A DNA stretch of 64,000 nt from Augochlora pura. Taxonomy: Eukaryota > Arthropoda > Insecta > Hymenoptera > Halictidae. The notes under the pieces were generated by a model. It was not told the origin of the DNA. It searched no databases and saw only the letters and a list, made by a program, of their open reading frames with translations. Shown piece by piece: positions 9,901-24,000 of the stretch. A program made the position numbers and the translations under genes. The stretch spans positions 19,715,640 through 19,779,639 of the forward strand of contig NC_135781.1 in assembly GCF_028453695.1 (NCBI RefSeq). The letters run 5' to 3'. Numbering within the stretch: the stretch's first letter is position 1; each line of letters opens with the position of its first letter.

Positions 9901-12900
9901 TGGCGCTCTTTAAAAATTCGTTTCGGTCGACCCATTTTTACTTGGAATACACTTTTCAGAGATTTATTAAATTGCTTCGGAAATTTATATCGGATTTTTC
10001 TTGAAACTTCACTAACTGCACCCGATGAAAATGTGAACTGCCAGGTGTAATCACAAGTGATTTGGATGAAGATTTTGTTGGGATGGTAGACGAATTTATT
10101 TAGGTAAGATGGAACTTTTGAAATTGACGTATGAGATTCCCAATGTTTCATTAAATTGTTCAAAAATATCAAGGTAACTTGCTGTGATGCTAATTAATAG
10201 ACAATGCCCTAGAAATGTAGAACATTCTAAAGTTGAAATGTTCGAAAGTACAAAGACTTAAATAAATTATTTTGATATATAAAACACTGTGTTAATGATG
10301 CGAGTAAGAATAAAATAAAACACTAAGGGTTAAAATTGGATGAATAAATTTTTGACTGCATCATAAACAAATTCGCCGAAGATTAGGTCGTAAATTGAAC
10401 GTGGTAGTTCGTGTACACTCGCGTCGGTTATCTATGTTGAAATTTTTAACATTTTGGCATTCTCATATGTCTCTTTCGTGGTTCCTTTTTTCGTTTTAAG
10501 ACGTTTGCCTTTTATCGTTTACTGAAGTATATTATAAAAATCCAATTTGAAATTAGCTGAAATTAAAGAAGACAATACGAATGGAGGAAAATAGGAAATG
10601 CGTTTAAATCAATTCTTGTGACTAAAATGTGGTAGTTACTCTATTATAATATGGGACTGATTTAATGACAATCAAATTGAAAATTTAGCGATAATTAAAA
10701 AATAATTGACGAACTCCAAGTATGTTGAACTATTATAGGAGAATTTGTTTTTTTTTCGATGCATACATTTGAAAGAAATAAGTCGTTCGTCATTCAGCAA
10801 AGCAACAGCCTGAAGGGTTGAAAAAGAATTTTTCGAAGATGTAGGTCGTCAAATAACAGTAACTAAAAAATACACAAAATTAAAATTTATAAAAGCATTG
10901 AAGAAAAATGTAATCAATTAAGCTTTATTATGCTCAAAAAGGAATTAAAAATATACCAAGTCGACTTTTAGAAGAGTCAATGTATATTAAACATCACACT
11001 AAACAAATTACAATAATGTATAATGTGCATTATATAACAATGTCAACGTACTTATATGAAATATTTTGTTCCTTTAGATAATTTTGTATCTGTATAGGAA
11101 TTAGAATTCTTCTGTTTATCGAACTTAAATAAACACATCTACGCAATAAATAAAACTCTTACACTTATGTAATTAATTTTATTTTCCATTATTCATAATA
11201 GGATCTTACGTGTCAACATAAATTAATATGTTAATACGTCTACATTGATCATGTTTTATGTAATGCCTGTACATACGGCCAATTAAGAGTTTCATTTTGT
11301 TTATCTAGTTCTATAGAAATAGCTGCCTTCTTTACCAGTCTTTATCAATCCTAGAAACCTGTGAATTCTTCCCAGTAGGAACTGCATTTTCCAAAATTGA
11401 TCTTCACCAGGAACAGCGCAAGTTTTCTTACTAAGACATTGAACGACTTTCTCCTGTTTGTCGAGGTCGTAATTTTGTTTTGAACAGTAACGACGGGCGA
11501 AACGCGAGGTGGAATTACAGGCAGAAAAGATTCGGTCAATACGTTAGGTCGACGAATGCATAAAGATCGTAGGTTTTGCAATTGTAACGAGGTAAGGCCG
11601 CGGCGTCGACAATTTTCTCGCGCTCAAAAGTCCACAAAGCACCGCGAGGAAAAAAAAAGGATAGCGCGGCATTTGGGTAATGGCGGTCTTTTACCGCGGA
11701 CCCTTCGTTGTAATTTTCTCCGAGAACAGTCTCTCGCGGCAAGTCAAAACACACGGTGGCGGAGAATCGGCAAACCGTGTCACACGCGTAACGACGTAAG
11801 AGGGTACCGGAGGGTGTAACCCCTTCTATCGCTGGAACAAACGAGGCGCACGCATAATTTTTGCCATGCTCTCAGAGCCAGCCAGCCAGCCGGCCTCTCG
11901 CCCTCGCAATTTTCTAACATTTGGGTATCGCATAATGAAGACGAGTCTGTTCGTGGGACCGAACACAATGCCGGCAACGAACAAATATACAAAAGGGTGT
12001 GCCCGTGCGGTCGCAGACGGGTATTCCGACTTCTTGCTAATGTTTCTGCCGACATGCTACGAGACACTAGCGTAGAATCCTTCGCCCCCATCTGTCTTCC
12101 CTCCTACACCCCACTGGAATTCTGCATTCCTACCTTTCTTGATGCCGTAGCAATAATATCGTGCGAACACTGCAACCGACTCGTTAGGATCTCTTCCTTT
12201 GATCGTAACTTACAGAGAAATGAATAAGACGTAACTTGGGGTCCGTTGCTGCTCCCTATTTTACCTGTAATTAAAACGCATCATTCGATTCGGTTCCACT
12301 GGTTTCGAATTTTGCGGGGATCGTAGAAGAAATTTACGCGATTGCCAAACTGCATTCCGAGCAACAATATTAAAGCAATTCAGTAGACGTCAAATTTGAA
12401 AGATAAAATTGATTATAATGATTTATTATTGCCTCTTTAACCCTTCCACGTCCCTCAATCTTGATAATATTTCATTTTCATCAAATATTACTTTCTAAAC
12501 TCGATAGAACAGTAGTCATCCATATGTGACCATTACTACATCAGTGAATGTATTAATCAAAGAAAAATTTAAAGTAATCACCAGGTTTTTTAATTTTTAA
12601 ATTATTCTCTGGAAACTAAAGTGAAGGATCTCGTTTAAATTTCTAATTTCTTGATTGTTCAAATCTGTACGACACTTATAAATTAATAAATTTTGCTATA
12701 TTTTTAATGAATAGAATTAATACATACAATCTGTACCGGTTGTGTCTTTCGAATGTGTTATCTTAATTTTTTAATTAAATATGCCGCTTCTACTATTTCT
12801 TTTTTAGTAATAATAGTTGTATACTTTGATTCTTGCATTCATTTTTAATTGCCAATGTAACAAGGATTATTTTATTAATCATTATGTTTTACATAAATTT

Positions 12901-15900
12901 ATTTGTATGTATTATAAAATTCGTTTGAGCACATTATAACAGAATCCTTCTTATCATGAAACCTCATCCTGTCAAATATACTACGAAAAAATATCCGAAA
13001 CCAATATTAGCTTAGGATAATTGGTTCACCGTCGTCGTTAATAATTTCCAACACAGACCGAAATAATTGTTGATTCCAGTATGTCTTATTTACTGTCACT
13101 CCTTTCTATGAATTACATAAAGCAAATGAATAAAATGATTAAATGAATATTTAGTAGATTACGTATGGAATATTCATCCCGATGCTGACTCGTTGCATGG
13201 TGCAAGGAGTTCATATTCAAAATGAGAAACAAGATAAGGCATGGATTCCTCTTATTATAAACATAAGATAATTAATTAAATAATAGTAATTTACTGCTGG
13301 TGTAATAAGCGAAACTTATTCTATAAAATCTTTTAAACAGTTAGCTGTTTTTAGCGCATAAACTCGTGATAACAAAAAATGTTGACATTTCGGCGTGTTG
13401 AATATACTTGTCAAAAGCTGCAGATTGCTTAAAAAGAACTTACACTATAATATATTTTGATTAAATTATATATTTTATAAAATTTTTGTATTTGGAATAA
13501 ATGTAAAGAGAAACAGTACACTTTTCAAAAAGATTGCAACAGCTAACTGGTTAGGGAATAAATTCTCACCGTAGACCAGCATGATGAACTCGTTTCTGCG
13601 AAAATCCATTTAATACCTCGTTAACTGGATCTGATCCAGAAAAATGAATATCATTTCCGGAGTCAGCGTGCCGTGTATACTAAAAATCAGAACCGAAATT
13701 TCTGGCAGCAAGATGAGTGTTGGCCCGTGTTAATGAAATTCGATTATGTCCATGCAGATTGCTAAAACATCGGGCGGCGTGTCCCCCCGTAGCTGGAATC
13801 GCCGCGCCGGCGCCGAGGCTGAATAAATCCGCGGGCCCCGCTGCGGAGCGGTTATTTCCAGCTTGCACGTCGTCCGGCCTTTGATTTCCGCGCGCTTCCT
13901 CCCCGGGCCGGGAACGACAGATCGGGCATTCACGGGCGGATCGTTAATCTTCGCGGCGCATTGCTTCGTTCCCCATTAGTTTCCTTCGAGCAACGGAATC
14001 TGGCCGCGGCGTGGCTCTCGCTCCCGGAACGCGAGGATCTTTTTCCGCGAGCGGGCAGAAACCGTCCCCCAGAGGACTTGAATTATTTCAATTCTAGGGG
14101 AATCGGAGTTCCAGCTCGGCCGATGGAATACAAGGCGGCCCGGTTGCCGGTCGCCCCGGGGTACCGCGTGTAAAAGTCGACGTTAAACAGCCCCTTTACG
14201 CCCCGTGGCCCCTCTCTGCCCCCGCCCGTCTCCAACGTCCACCCGTGGCCGGACGGTTTTCGTCTTCCTACACGTTATACGGCCGCGAGTGATTAATAAC
14301 ATCTTAGCGCGCGTTAAACGCTCATGCTTCTTCAGATTAGCCCGGGCAAAAATTGCCAAGTTCGAATGCTCGCGCATGCTCGCGGCCACCAAACGAAATA
14401 AATCACTTTGGGAAAGGCCCCGGTGCGTTCCTGCGCGAGGGCACCTCTTTCCCTGCTTCCTCCTCTTCTTATTCTTCTTACTCCTTCTACTCTTCATCGG
14501 CTCCCCCTTCTTCTTCTCCTTCTTCTTCTTCCTCCTCCACCTCCTCTCTTCGTCCATCGTCTCATGACTGCCTTTTTTCTCGCGTGACCTGAGTTATGGC
14601 AAATAAAGGAACAAGAACGGGCCGGGGGCCGCGGCTTGAACATATTGTACGCGCCCGTAAATATTATTTTTTGCTATGTACGGGTGACGTCCTCAAGAAA
14701 ATCCGGGACTTAAATGACCGGGCTCGCCGGAGACGGCTCGGCAAAAAATTATTTCCATGGGACCCCTGGTACGTGTCCCTTTGAGGGACGTCGTGTACCA
14801 AGAAAAGGGCGCGCGGCTGATTGCGCGCGGATGAAAGCGCGCGATCTTGTAATGAGGGAACTCGAAGATCGGCCGCGAGGATTACCGCCGTTTTCAGCCA
14901 GGGCACTTTTTAGATTGCTGTAATCAATGGCCTGATTATTGTGGCGTGCGAATCAGCGATTTCGTCGATTCCGAAATCATGAATGAGAGAAATGTATTGA
15001 TTTCTGTTGCTCGAGAGTGGCTGAGTGTGGCCCATGTAAGGTGGCTCCAAGTTTCTCGTCGCTTTGGATCGACGAAATTCAAGTGGCATTCCGCCGAGGA
15101 CCCAAAGAATCGAGTGCCATACCTTTCACAATTTTTAAGTCGGGTATAGTAATCGAGAGATTGCTAGTTATACGAAACTATATTTTTATGTCTCTCCGCT
15201 AAATATGTATTACGTTCGAAGAAATTCACATGACGCCTTTTAATTTAGGCAAGATTTAGTAGTGTGTAACAAAATATATGGGAACTAGATTGCGGATCTT
15301 TATACGCCATAAAAATTGTCTGTAGTAATTGCAGGACTTATTAAATACTTTTAACAAGTTCAAATTCATCAGGTTTTTTCAATGTTCGCACTATTTTAAA
15401 TATTTACCTACGAATTTTTACCGTAAATTCACAAAATCCGCATAAATGGGTTTATTAAACTAACTTTACTAAATCAATATTAGGTACGTGGTTTGTGTAA
15501 ATTATTTTTTGCTAAAACTTAAATTTTTGTTCATGTTGTGTTTGAGTACGAAGCATTTGTATGCAACGTCGGTTCCAAGAGAAACAATTACATTACCATT
15601 AGCTTCTGCGAGCATTGTAGTTTGTTTCGAAATATTTTCAATATAATTCATTATTCTGGTTCAACTACCGGTTTTACTACCGGCCATTCTTTAATGCTCA
15701 TAATCAAAAGAGTATATTGTGATTATATTTATAAAGTAATGTATGATGTTGGTTAAAATAACTAATAATCATATTTACTTTATAATTAAACTTATAATTA
15801 ATCACGTTGTTTTATAACTATAACCACAGTATACACTTTGAAATTATTTTCCTCATAATAACTATGGGGTAACGCATGCATTAAATGACGAAGAAGAAAT

Positions 15901-16086
15901 TAGTCCAACTTCATTAACAATTATCAACATTTTTGTGCATATTGTTTCACCCGATCAAAGTAAAAGTGTCATTAAATCAAATTCAAGGTCTTGAAGATCT
16001 TACTGAAATTGCATTCATGATTGAAAACAGTAAAGTAAAATAATTTGAGTAGATTTCGTTCTCGTATCGGAGCATTCTATTGTTTC
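6982..16086. other. Unique sequence with GC islands, no gene recognised
   Basis: GC-rich, CpG-rich patches occur at about 7040-7410, 8500-9000, 9600-9800, 11460-12230 and 13680-15130. They are separated by AT-rich DNA (7420-8490, 9010-9280, 9900-11340, 12240-13660, 15150-16086). A 160-residue frame starting inside the LTR and reaching 7412 is antisense to the element and shows no domain. A pyrimidine-rich TTC/TCC tract lies at about 14455-14560. Open frames in the GC patches occur on both strands with no family motif, so I do not call genes. No tRNA or microRNA was recognised. Confidence 0.5.
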
Positions 16087-16336
16087 TTAACCCTTGCACA
16101 ATAATAACGAGTCAGCCTCGTGGTGAAGATTTCATACAAGCTCTACTAAATATGAATATTGTTAATTTCCTCTACATCGAAGTAAAAATAAATTCTTCTG
16201 TTATCAAAATATAGAAACGAAGGTGAATAAAGACAATACAGGAAACAAGAATTGTCTGGTCCAATTAGAAAAATTATTAAGTACGAATAAGTGCTAATCG
16301 TCACAGCTTGAAAGGAGTGGCAGTGCAAGGGGTTAA
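16087..16336 (+). mobile_element. TTAA MITE, family A
   Basis: This 250-bp non-coding element is bounded by TTAA on both sides. Its ends are TTAACCCTTGCACAATAA and, reversed, TTAACCCCTTGCACTGCC. It shares its interior with the other family A copies: a near-palindrome ACGAGTCAGCCTCGT close to the left end, then AATAAAGACAATA and GTGCTAATCGTCACAGC. TTAA duplication with CCC-type ends is the signature of piggyBac-like transposition. It carries no coding capacity. Confidence 0.85.
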
Positions 16337-17215
16337 ATTGGATTAAACATTGGAAATTGAACGGAGGAGCGCGGTTTAAATTCGATTTTCGATCGAAGTA
16401 AATCGCCTGCAAATTTATTTTCAACATTTTATAACTCGCGTTATACGTTTCGCAGGGGAATAGAATTCGAGGAATTTGCCCGATAAAACAGCCGCGGGCA
16501 AACTCCGGAGTTTCCTCAATGAAATGTGTAAACTCTGCAGATCGGATTCGGTATAATTATTTGCTAATAATATCGAAGTTCGTCGGTCGTGTGCGCGCAC
16601 TCCGTGCACGCCAGGAGCGCGGGGAGGGAGGTCTAGTGAATTCATACGAACCGTATAACAATACCGTGCTCAAAATGAAAATCGTTACTTCGGCCGGGTT
16701 ATCAGCAGTTTCATCCGAATTGCGTAAATCCTCGGCACGCATCGCATGATTATAACGTCATTATCATACGCGGAAATGCTTAGCGCGCGCCGCAGAAATC
16801 GAGTTGCGTGATTAATTATTAGCTCCCCTTGCGAAGTTAATGCGTACTGCATCGAAATTACCTTGCGGGGCGAGTCATTAAGTCCGGCCAAGTCGAAAAC
16901 AATTTGGAAATATCATTTTATGCCATCTTTTCAGTAATATATTTTCAGTATTTTTGCTGACAAAAAAGTGAAGAATTGAAAATTTTCATAAAATTAAAGC
17001 ATTTTATTTAACTCAATTGTAGTCAAACAGTTGAAATATATAACCTCGATTACAGTATCAACATTTTTGCGTTTTGCAAAACTTTATGTTATATTGGTTG
17101 AATTTAATTTTCAAATATAAGCAAATGACTTTGTCAATATGGGTGACTTGGGCGTCAAAGCGTTAAGAAATGCTATAGCTTTCATTTGCTTGATTTTCCG
17201 ATTTTCCGAACTTCT

Positions 17216-17564
17216 TTAACCCTTTGAGTGCTATGAACTCATATAACATATGTATACGTTCAACAAAGTCATCGGCTACGAACGCATATATGGATTCTCA
17301 CACAATCATTCAATTTCATAAAACCATTCAATCTTTATATCATTCGTGCTGTTATTATTTAATAAAATAAAAGGTTTTGTTGTTTTTCCAGTCACTATTC
17401 AAATTATTTCAACTACGATCAACATATTTTGCAATAAAATTTCAGTTAGTCCAGCAAGTGCTTCGTCACAAAAAAATGGGCAGTCCGCTAGGTGCTTTGC
17501 AATAAGAAATGGATAGCCCACAGCAATCGCTTAACGTCGTACAACTCAGCGCTCAAAGGGTTAA
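17216..17564. mobile_element. TTAA MITE with TTAACCCTTTGAG ends
   Basis: A 349-bp segment whose ends are TTAACCCTTTGAGTGCT and, reversed, TTAACCCTTTGAGCGCT, matching at 16 of 17 positions. The interior is non-coding and unrelated to family A. TTAA at both edges suggests a piggyBac-like target. Confidence 0.75.
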
Positions 17565-18054
17565 TACAGCACCACTTTCAAGGATACTCAGACATTTTGA
17601 ATTTCCCTTAAACTTCAGTGTTTCATGGGGAAAGTACATTTAACGTCCTCAAACGGGCGTAATCCCTTCGCAAACAAGCACCGAATGTGTGAATTCGACA
17701 AACATTTATTTACTCCAGTGAAATTGCCATTCGCTGTGCAATATGGATCGCTGCAATTGCTTACAATAACCCGAGAGCCGTTACATCGTAATGCGAGAGC
17801 AATATCTACTTCCTCGCGAAGAGCATCGAGTATTATGTGCATTGTGGTGATGCAGTTATGTGCCTCGCGCGAAACACGACGAAGAAGCACGAACTTTCAA
17901 GATGTATAAACGAAATTTAATGAAACGTACGCCACCATTTGGTCATATGTGCATTCTTGATATTTGCATTACAACTTTCTAGTTTAAACATCAGTCAAAT
18001 GCAATGAAAATGTATTAAACCTTAAATATCTCGTAAGAGTTTTAATAACTATTT

Positions 18055-19326
18055 ATAAAATGTTTACTTTTCGTTGTTTTTCGACAGAAAATTTAATTGT
18101 TTTTTTTTTACACCCAACTTCACACTTCAGTCGCATAATCATTATATGGTTTGAGAGCTGATATAGCAAGGTTTGTGTGTGAAAAAGTCCAAATGATTCT
18201 ACGCAGTAGTTTTTGGTTCGTGCCTTTTTAAATATGGAGAGCAATAAGCAGCATTTTCGTCATATTTTACTTTCTTATTATAAAAAGGTAACAATGCTAT
18301 ACGAGCCAGAAAGAAATTAACCGATGTGTATAGAGAAGATGTGTTGACAATACGCCAGTGCCAGAGATGGTTCGCAAAATTTCAATCCGGCAATTTTATT
18401 GTCGAAGATGCACTACGTTCTGGAAGGCCGGTTGAAGCTGATAATGCATGATAAAGACATTAGTTGATGCAAATCGGCGAATAACAACACATGAGATCGG
18501 TGAGAGGTTAAATTTATCAAATCCAAGTGTATATGACCACTTGAAAGGCCTGGGTTTAACCTCAAGGCTCGATATATGGGTTCCCCACGTTCTCACGGAG
18601 AGAAAGTGTTGCGTTGACGTCTATGATTCGCTTCTCAAACGTCACGAAAATTATCCATTTTTTAAGCACATCATTTCTGGGGACGAAAAATGGGTTGTAT
18701 ATAATAATATCAAACGCAAGAGATCATGGAGCAAGGAAGATGAACCGGCTCAAAGCATTTCCAAAGCCAATATCCATAAAAAAGGGTGATGCTGTCTGTT
18801 TGCTGGGATTTTAAAGGAATCGCTTTTTTGAGCTTTTATCGGATAAGACATCAATTAATTCGGAAGTCTACTGTCATCAGCTGGATAAACTGAATGACGC
18901 ACTTCAACAGAAGGGGCCAGAATTAATCAACAGAAAAGGTGTAGTGTTCCACCAAGATAATGCGAGACTTCATACAAGATTGATCACTCGCCAAAAGCTT
19001 TTACAACTGGAATGCGATACAATGTCACGCCCACCATATTCTCCAGATCTGGCACCTTCGGATTATTATTTGTTCCGGTCACTGCAAAATTTTTTAGACG
19101 GTGAAACCTTCACTTCAAATGAGGAGGTCAAAAATCACCTCGATCAGTTTTCTGCCTGCAAAGGCCAAAAATTTTGTGAGCGTGGAATTATGCTCTACCA
19201 GAAAGATGGCAAAAGGTATTGGAAACAGAATGGCCAATATCAGATTTAATAAAATATTTGTTCATTATACGAAAATTGTCTTTCATTATCTCAAGAAAAA
19301 ACGAAATTACTTTCCGAACAACCCAA
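18055..19326 (+). mobile_element. Mariner transposon, decayed
   Basis: The 3' terminal repeat is clear. Read inward on the minus strand from 19326 it is TTGGGTTGTTCGGAAAGTAA, followed outside by the dinucleotide TA (19327-19328), the mariner target. The 5' terminal repeat is badly eroded. A possible remnant with TTTCG and TTTTTTCG-like sequence lies around 18060-18085, at the distance expected upstream of the start codon. The left boundary is therefore approximate. Confidence 0.75.
18234..19249 (+). pseudogene. Mariner transposase, D,D34D, frameshifted
   Basis: Translations in several frames together cover a whole mariner transposase. It starts at MESNKQHFRHILL (18234) and continues with RQCQRWFAKFQSG, the helix-turn-helix region (ITTHEIGERLNLS) and WVPH. 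The catalytic residues follow: SGDEKW near 18680, FHQDNARLH near 18945 and SPDLAPSDYYLF near 19045, with 34 residues between the second and third Asp. The usual C-terminus ends at 19249. The frame breaks near 18288, 18446, 18780 and 18826, so no full protein can be made. Size and motif order match an ordinary mariner of about 345 residues. This is a dead cut-and-paste transposon copy. Confidence 0.92.
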
Positions 19327-19328
19327 TA

Positions 19329-20757
19329 CGAAAGAGAATCGCTTTATTATGTAGTGTAATTAGATTTTATTTTATGCTGACATAAAGAATAAACATTCAC
19401 GTCACTTTTGACATGTTCTGTCGATGTATGTTATATTATATTATATATTTTATATTATATAAAAAATAACGTTGTTGGAAATACTCACGGAATTTTTGTA
19501 GCTCAAACAGAAGCAGTTTCTAAAATTGTAAATTATATTTTATCAGAAACAATAAAAATTATTTAACGATAGCTCAAACATAAAATTGTAATTTTACAGT
19601 GCTACTCAAAATTATGGTATCAGACGCACTAGTTGCCAAGGTTACTATGCTGTCAAAGCCAGTTCAAGGGATTTCAAAAGCGTAAAATTTTTCTTTGGAA
19701 GAAGTGTCCAATGAATTTTGAGACCCGATAATAATCCTCCTCGCACAGAAACACCCTCGACGTCGTTGACTGGGATATTACACGGATCATAAACGACAGG
19801 GTAAATCCTCGACACAGTAAAAAAATCGACAGCCGATCCCGTTGCTACGATTTAAGTACCTTGAACGCACTCTTGCCGAAAAGAACGTGAAAATACGCGA
19901 CGGCGGCAGGAGCGCGCGAATGTTTCGGTCATTACCGGCGCAGTCAGTTACTATAATACGGTCTCGCGCTTATAAACGCAAGCTGTGACATCGAAATGGA
20001 GTGTACGAGGGGCATTCTTGCTCCGGGATCGTTCTCTCGCTCGCTCATCCGCTTGCGCCCGACACCGGCGAGGTTACGTCGCGCCGTCTGGAAGCAATCC
20101 AAAAGTGAATATTACAATTTATGAACGAGTTCAGCGCGCAGATCCTCTCAAGGGTCTCGTCGCAGGCGTCTACGCACCGTGTAAAATCGAAATTATCCGA
20201 GTACAGTGGTGCACGGTTAAATTTACATCGCGATGGGAGCCAGCATGTTAATTCTCGCAAACTGGACATATTTTTCTACCACGAATTTACTTGAACGCGA
20301 CAATGTAAGAGATCCCATAAAGACGACTAACCCACGATGCTGTATAATAACGTCAAGACTGAATTTATTTAGGCTTTTTATAATTTCAACAATTTCGGAA
20401 TGAAAATGTGAGATCTGTCATTTTAGCTAACACAGTAAGTTTAGTGTTAAAGTCCCTGTGACCAGCAATAAACGAATGTATAATAAAGAAAATTTGATTT
20501 TCAATTATTGTCGCTGTATATTTACAATTGTAGTATTAAACTGAGATTTTTCTTATTATAATGAACTTAAACACTATGTAAGTCGGATAATTTATGCTAT
20601 TCTTGAATTAATTGATAAGTAATCTATAACAAATAAGCATGTCAATAAATATAGTCGGATTAAAATCGTGCTTGGGTTCATTGTAATCTTTCATGTGTTT
20701 TTGATTTGCCAATTGCAGCACACTATTGATACACATTTATGTATTTTTTTTTTACTA
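19329..20757. other. Unique sequence, no gene recognised
   Basis: AT-rich to 19600, including TATATTATA runs at 19430-19470. A GC-richer patch follows at 19740-20270, with a TATAAACGC element near 19971. Then AT-rich DNA runs to the fold-back element. I find no motif-bearing frame. Confidence 0.5.
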
Positions 20758-20758
20758 T

Positions 20759-21096
20759 ACAGGGTATTCCAAAAATCACTCATAATCGAGAAACGGTGTA
20801 TTTCTGAGGTCATTTGAAGTACCTTTCTTCTTAGCGCAAATGCGAACCGTGGCTTTGTCTATGAGTTATTAACAAAAAACGGTGACCAATGGGAGTCAAG
20901 CTCGGCTGGCGCGAGGCAGTTTCGTTCATTTGCTCGATCACCTCACGCCAGCCGTGCGCGCCCCTTATAGGTCAGTGTTTTTTGTTAATAACTCGTAAAC
21001 GAAGCCTCGGATTGCATTTGTTCTAAGGTAAAAGTTACTTCAAATAATCTCAGGATCTCGCCATTTCCCGATTGCGAGTGACTTTTGGGGACCCTA
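20759..21096. mobile_element. Fold-back element with ~130-bp inverted repeats (copy 1)
   Basis: The left arm starts CAGGGTATTCCAAAAATCAC. The reversed right arm starts AGGGTCCCCAAAAGTCAC and stays alignable for about 130 bp, through GAGTTATTAACAAAAAAC in both arms. A centre of about 70-80 bp separates the arms, so the element could form a large hairpin. It encodes nothing. Ends of the ACAGGGTGTCC type are common on insect Tc1/mariner-like MITEs, and TA flanks it on both sides. Related copies lie at 53379-53740 and 59761-60313. Confidence 0.85.
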
Positions 21097-24000
21097 TATT
21101 TAACTTGTATCCTTATGTACTGAAATGTGAAGTCTTGCCAATTTCGAGGCACTTTGATGAGAGAAAAGTGGAACTGAGTCATGTTAATTTAACAGCACAC
21201 CACTCTATAAGCTTCAGACGCGCGATATTTGAGGGGAAAGCCGCGATCTTGTAATCTGTATTTCAGAATTTTTGGGATATTTCGCTGATGCGCGCCGCGA
21301 GCGAAAAACTATTTCCTCGGTATCGGGGAAACTTCTCGAAATATATTCACGATGCAATTACAAGTTTCCGCCAACTAATTCCTCTCCTCAGCGTGTTATA
21401 CTTCGAATAAAATAAACTTGTCCACGTTGAAAAAGTTTGGTCTAATGAACGAAGGGTACTTCATACTCTCGAGCAGCGGCGAGCTAACTCCTCCGACCAC
21501 CGAAGAGTACATATTTTCTTTATGGCGGAAACTAATCTACATTCTTGCGAGCCGAACTTCCCCCATCCAAAGGAGCTGAAACTTACGTTAAAACTGCTGG
21601 CTACGAGGGCAGTACCTTAAACGAAGATTTATGGGACGCACTGAGCGTCAAATGAGAGAGGTTTGTGGACAGATGTTTTTGCATGGTAAAGCAGTTTAGT
21701 AATTATTTCAATGTTATACGTTTACGTCATTGAGGAACATTTTATCTATTTTCAATTATGAATGTTCACTAATTGTTCAATGACATATTCGTTAAGTATT
21801 TAAAGTATTCTAATGGATGAACTTAATAAATATTTCGATGTTATTGTTGTTATAGGAAGAGCATGCTTTGCAGGTATGCCGATTGAAATTAGTAAACCGA
21901 ATTACATGCAATTATTAACGGAAACATCGACTTGACTTTGCTAGTATGTTAAAGCAACATGGTAACAGTGCGATTAAAGCTTGCTCATTTATCTCTTCAT
22001 AATTGCTACAATAATACCAACAGTGTTCAGTCAAACCTTCAATGCTTAAAAATACAGAAGCCATTTTGCAAACGGTTTTAGATTGACCGATTAATATCGA
22101 CGGTCAATTTATTTTTATATCATTTGAAATGTCATGCCAGCCGTTTACTTCGTACGAAAACTTATAACGTGTATTTCTGTTACGTGCACTTTAGCACGAA
22201 TTTAAACTAGCAAATCAAATGACCATATTCACATTTTTATTTGAAAATTGCCGAAATTATGCTGAATCTTTCGAAGTAATTTCTTTAGTAAATTTCTCCT
22301 TTCATACGTACATTGTAATAATTGTGCTGTAACTCTTTATGCAAAATAAAATGTTCCTAAGAGAACTGTAAGAACAGGCCACCATTTAATATTGTAAATA
22401 TATTAGAAATAATGTGACATAATCCATACGTTCTTTTACAATATTTACAGGTTTGTAACGCACCTACTTATTTATACTACAAACACATGAACGCATATAC
22501 AAAATCGGTGGATTGATTAAAGAAATCTTCGCTCGGGTTGTCATTTAAGTTTAAGCAATGTCTTGATTATGTTTCTCGATTCATAGCGCAGGAAAGTAAC
22601 CGCAATCGTTGCACGATCGATACCTCCGAGTACACAGCCATTTCCGTGACGAGCGATTTTTAGTTCCCGAGTCATTGTTTCTCGGCAATAATCAAGAGCA
22701 TCCGAGGAAAGGAACGGGGGAGGTCCATTCATTGCTATCCCCATCGGAATATTCTTTGAAACGAGGAATGACAGCCACTATCGTTGGGATAAATTGGCAA
22801 GGGAACGTCTTGCCTGCTTCACGATGACACACAGCGCGGCACAATGAACGTATCCACTCTCTCCGCGAGGATTTTCTTTTAAAAGACGTCCCCGGTCTAA
22901 TCGTGGCTGTCTGTTTGTACAGGACGTCTCATAAATATCGGTCGAATCAGCGTGCAAACGCGGCAACCGGAACGGCTCTTCTCGGGGAGAGGCACGCAGT
23001 TTTGTAAACAATGAAGCGTGAACAAAATCAGTCGAACGAAAAAAGCAATATTCCTTATGTACCGCGAAGAAACGTGGACCGCATCGAAATGTGACGCTAG
23101 GCTCCCTGCGAACATAAACGAGCGTGTGCATATTGTTAGAGTGTCAATCATGGGTGGAATAAAAATCTGGTATTGCGAAATGAAAATTAAAATTGTCTTT
23201 ACTGTAATTTTGGAAACAATCAACAATGTCAGTTTGTTGAGAACTTAATAATTTACTTCTCAAATTATATTAATTTAACTCTTGATAGAAAATATCTGAT
23301 GTAGACGGTCTGATGTTCGGATTTTCTTCCTTTTTTATTTTTATTATAAATTGCATTTCAGTTGAGCCATTTATTCGTCACTTCCTGCGAATATAATCTT
23401 AACAATATTCTAATAAAAATGCGAAAGTGGTCATTTTGAACAGCACGGTAGATGCAGTGTTGATAATACTACTAGATTAGTAATAATATGGCGATACTCT
23501 TCGTTTCTCTTTATCTTCCAATTGTGTCAAACTAAAGCTACGCATTTATGTGATAAATGTATAAAATCTGCAGTCTAGTGATTATGATTGTGGAAGAAAT
23601 TATTTAAGCTTATATTCAAAATTAAAGATAGTGTCATATACATATGTACGCATTAAACAAATATGATAGAAAAAATAGTGATATCTTAGAAAAATATTGA
23701 TAAAATAGTAAACGTTTATCTTTTGTATGCCGATTATAAAAAGGTTAAGCGACGTCACAAATATTGCCAAAAAGATTGATGAATTTTTCAAAATGTTTGA
23801 ACCATGATCACACGTGCTTCGACGTCAATATATAGACTACATCTATGAACAAAATATAATCACAAACCATTTGTTATTCAGTGCCGCTCAATGTTTCATG
23901 CGACCATTCCGAAACTGGTCCGTGAAAGATTGAATGAACTCACATAATTAACATTTCATGACATTTTAGATTTGCTCGCGTTCGGGAACATCATCCGGGC

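Noticed and set aside
14183..14567. Opposed frames of 124 and 120 residues
   Set aside because: Both come from a TTC/TCC-rich tract that yields Lys/Arg- or Phe/Ser-rich low-complexity peptides.
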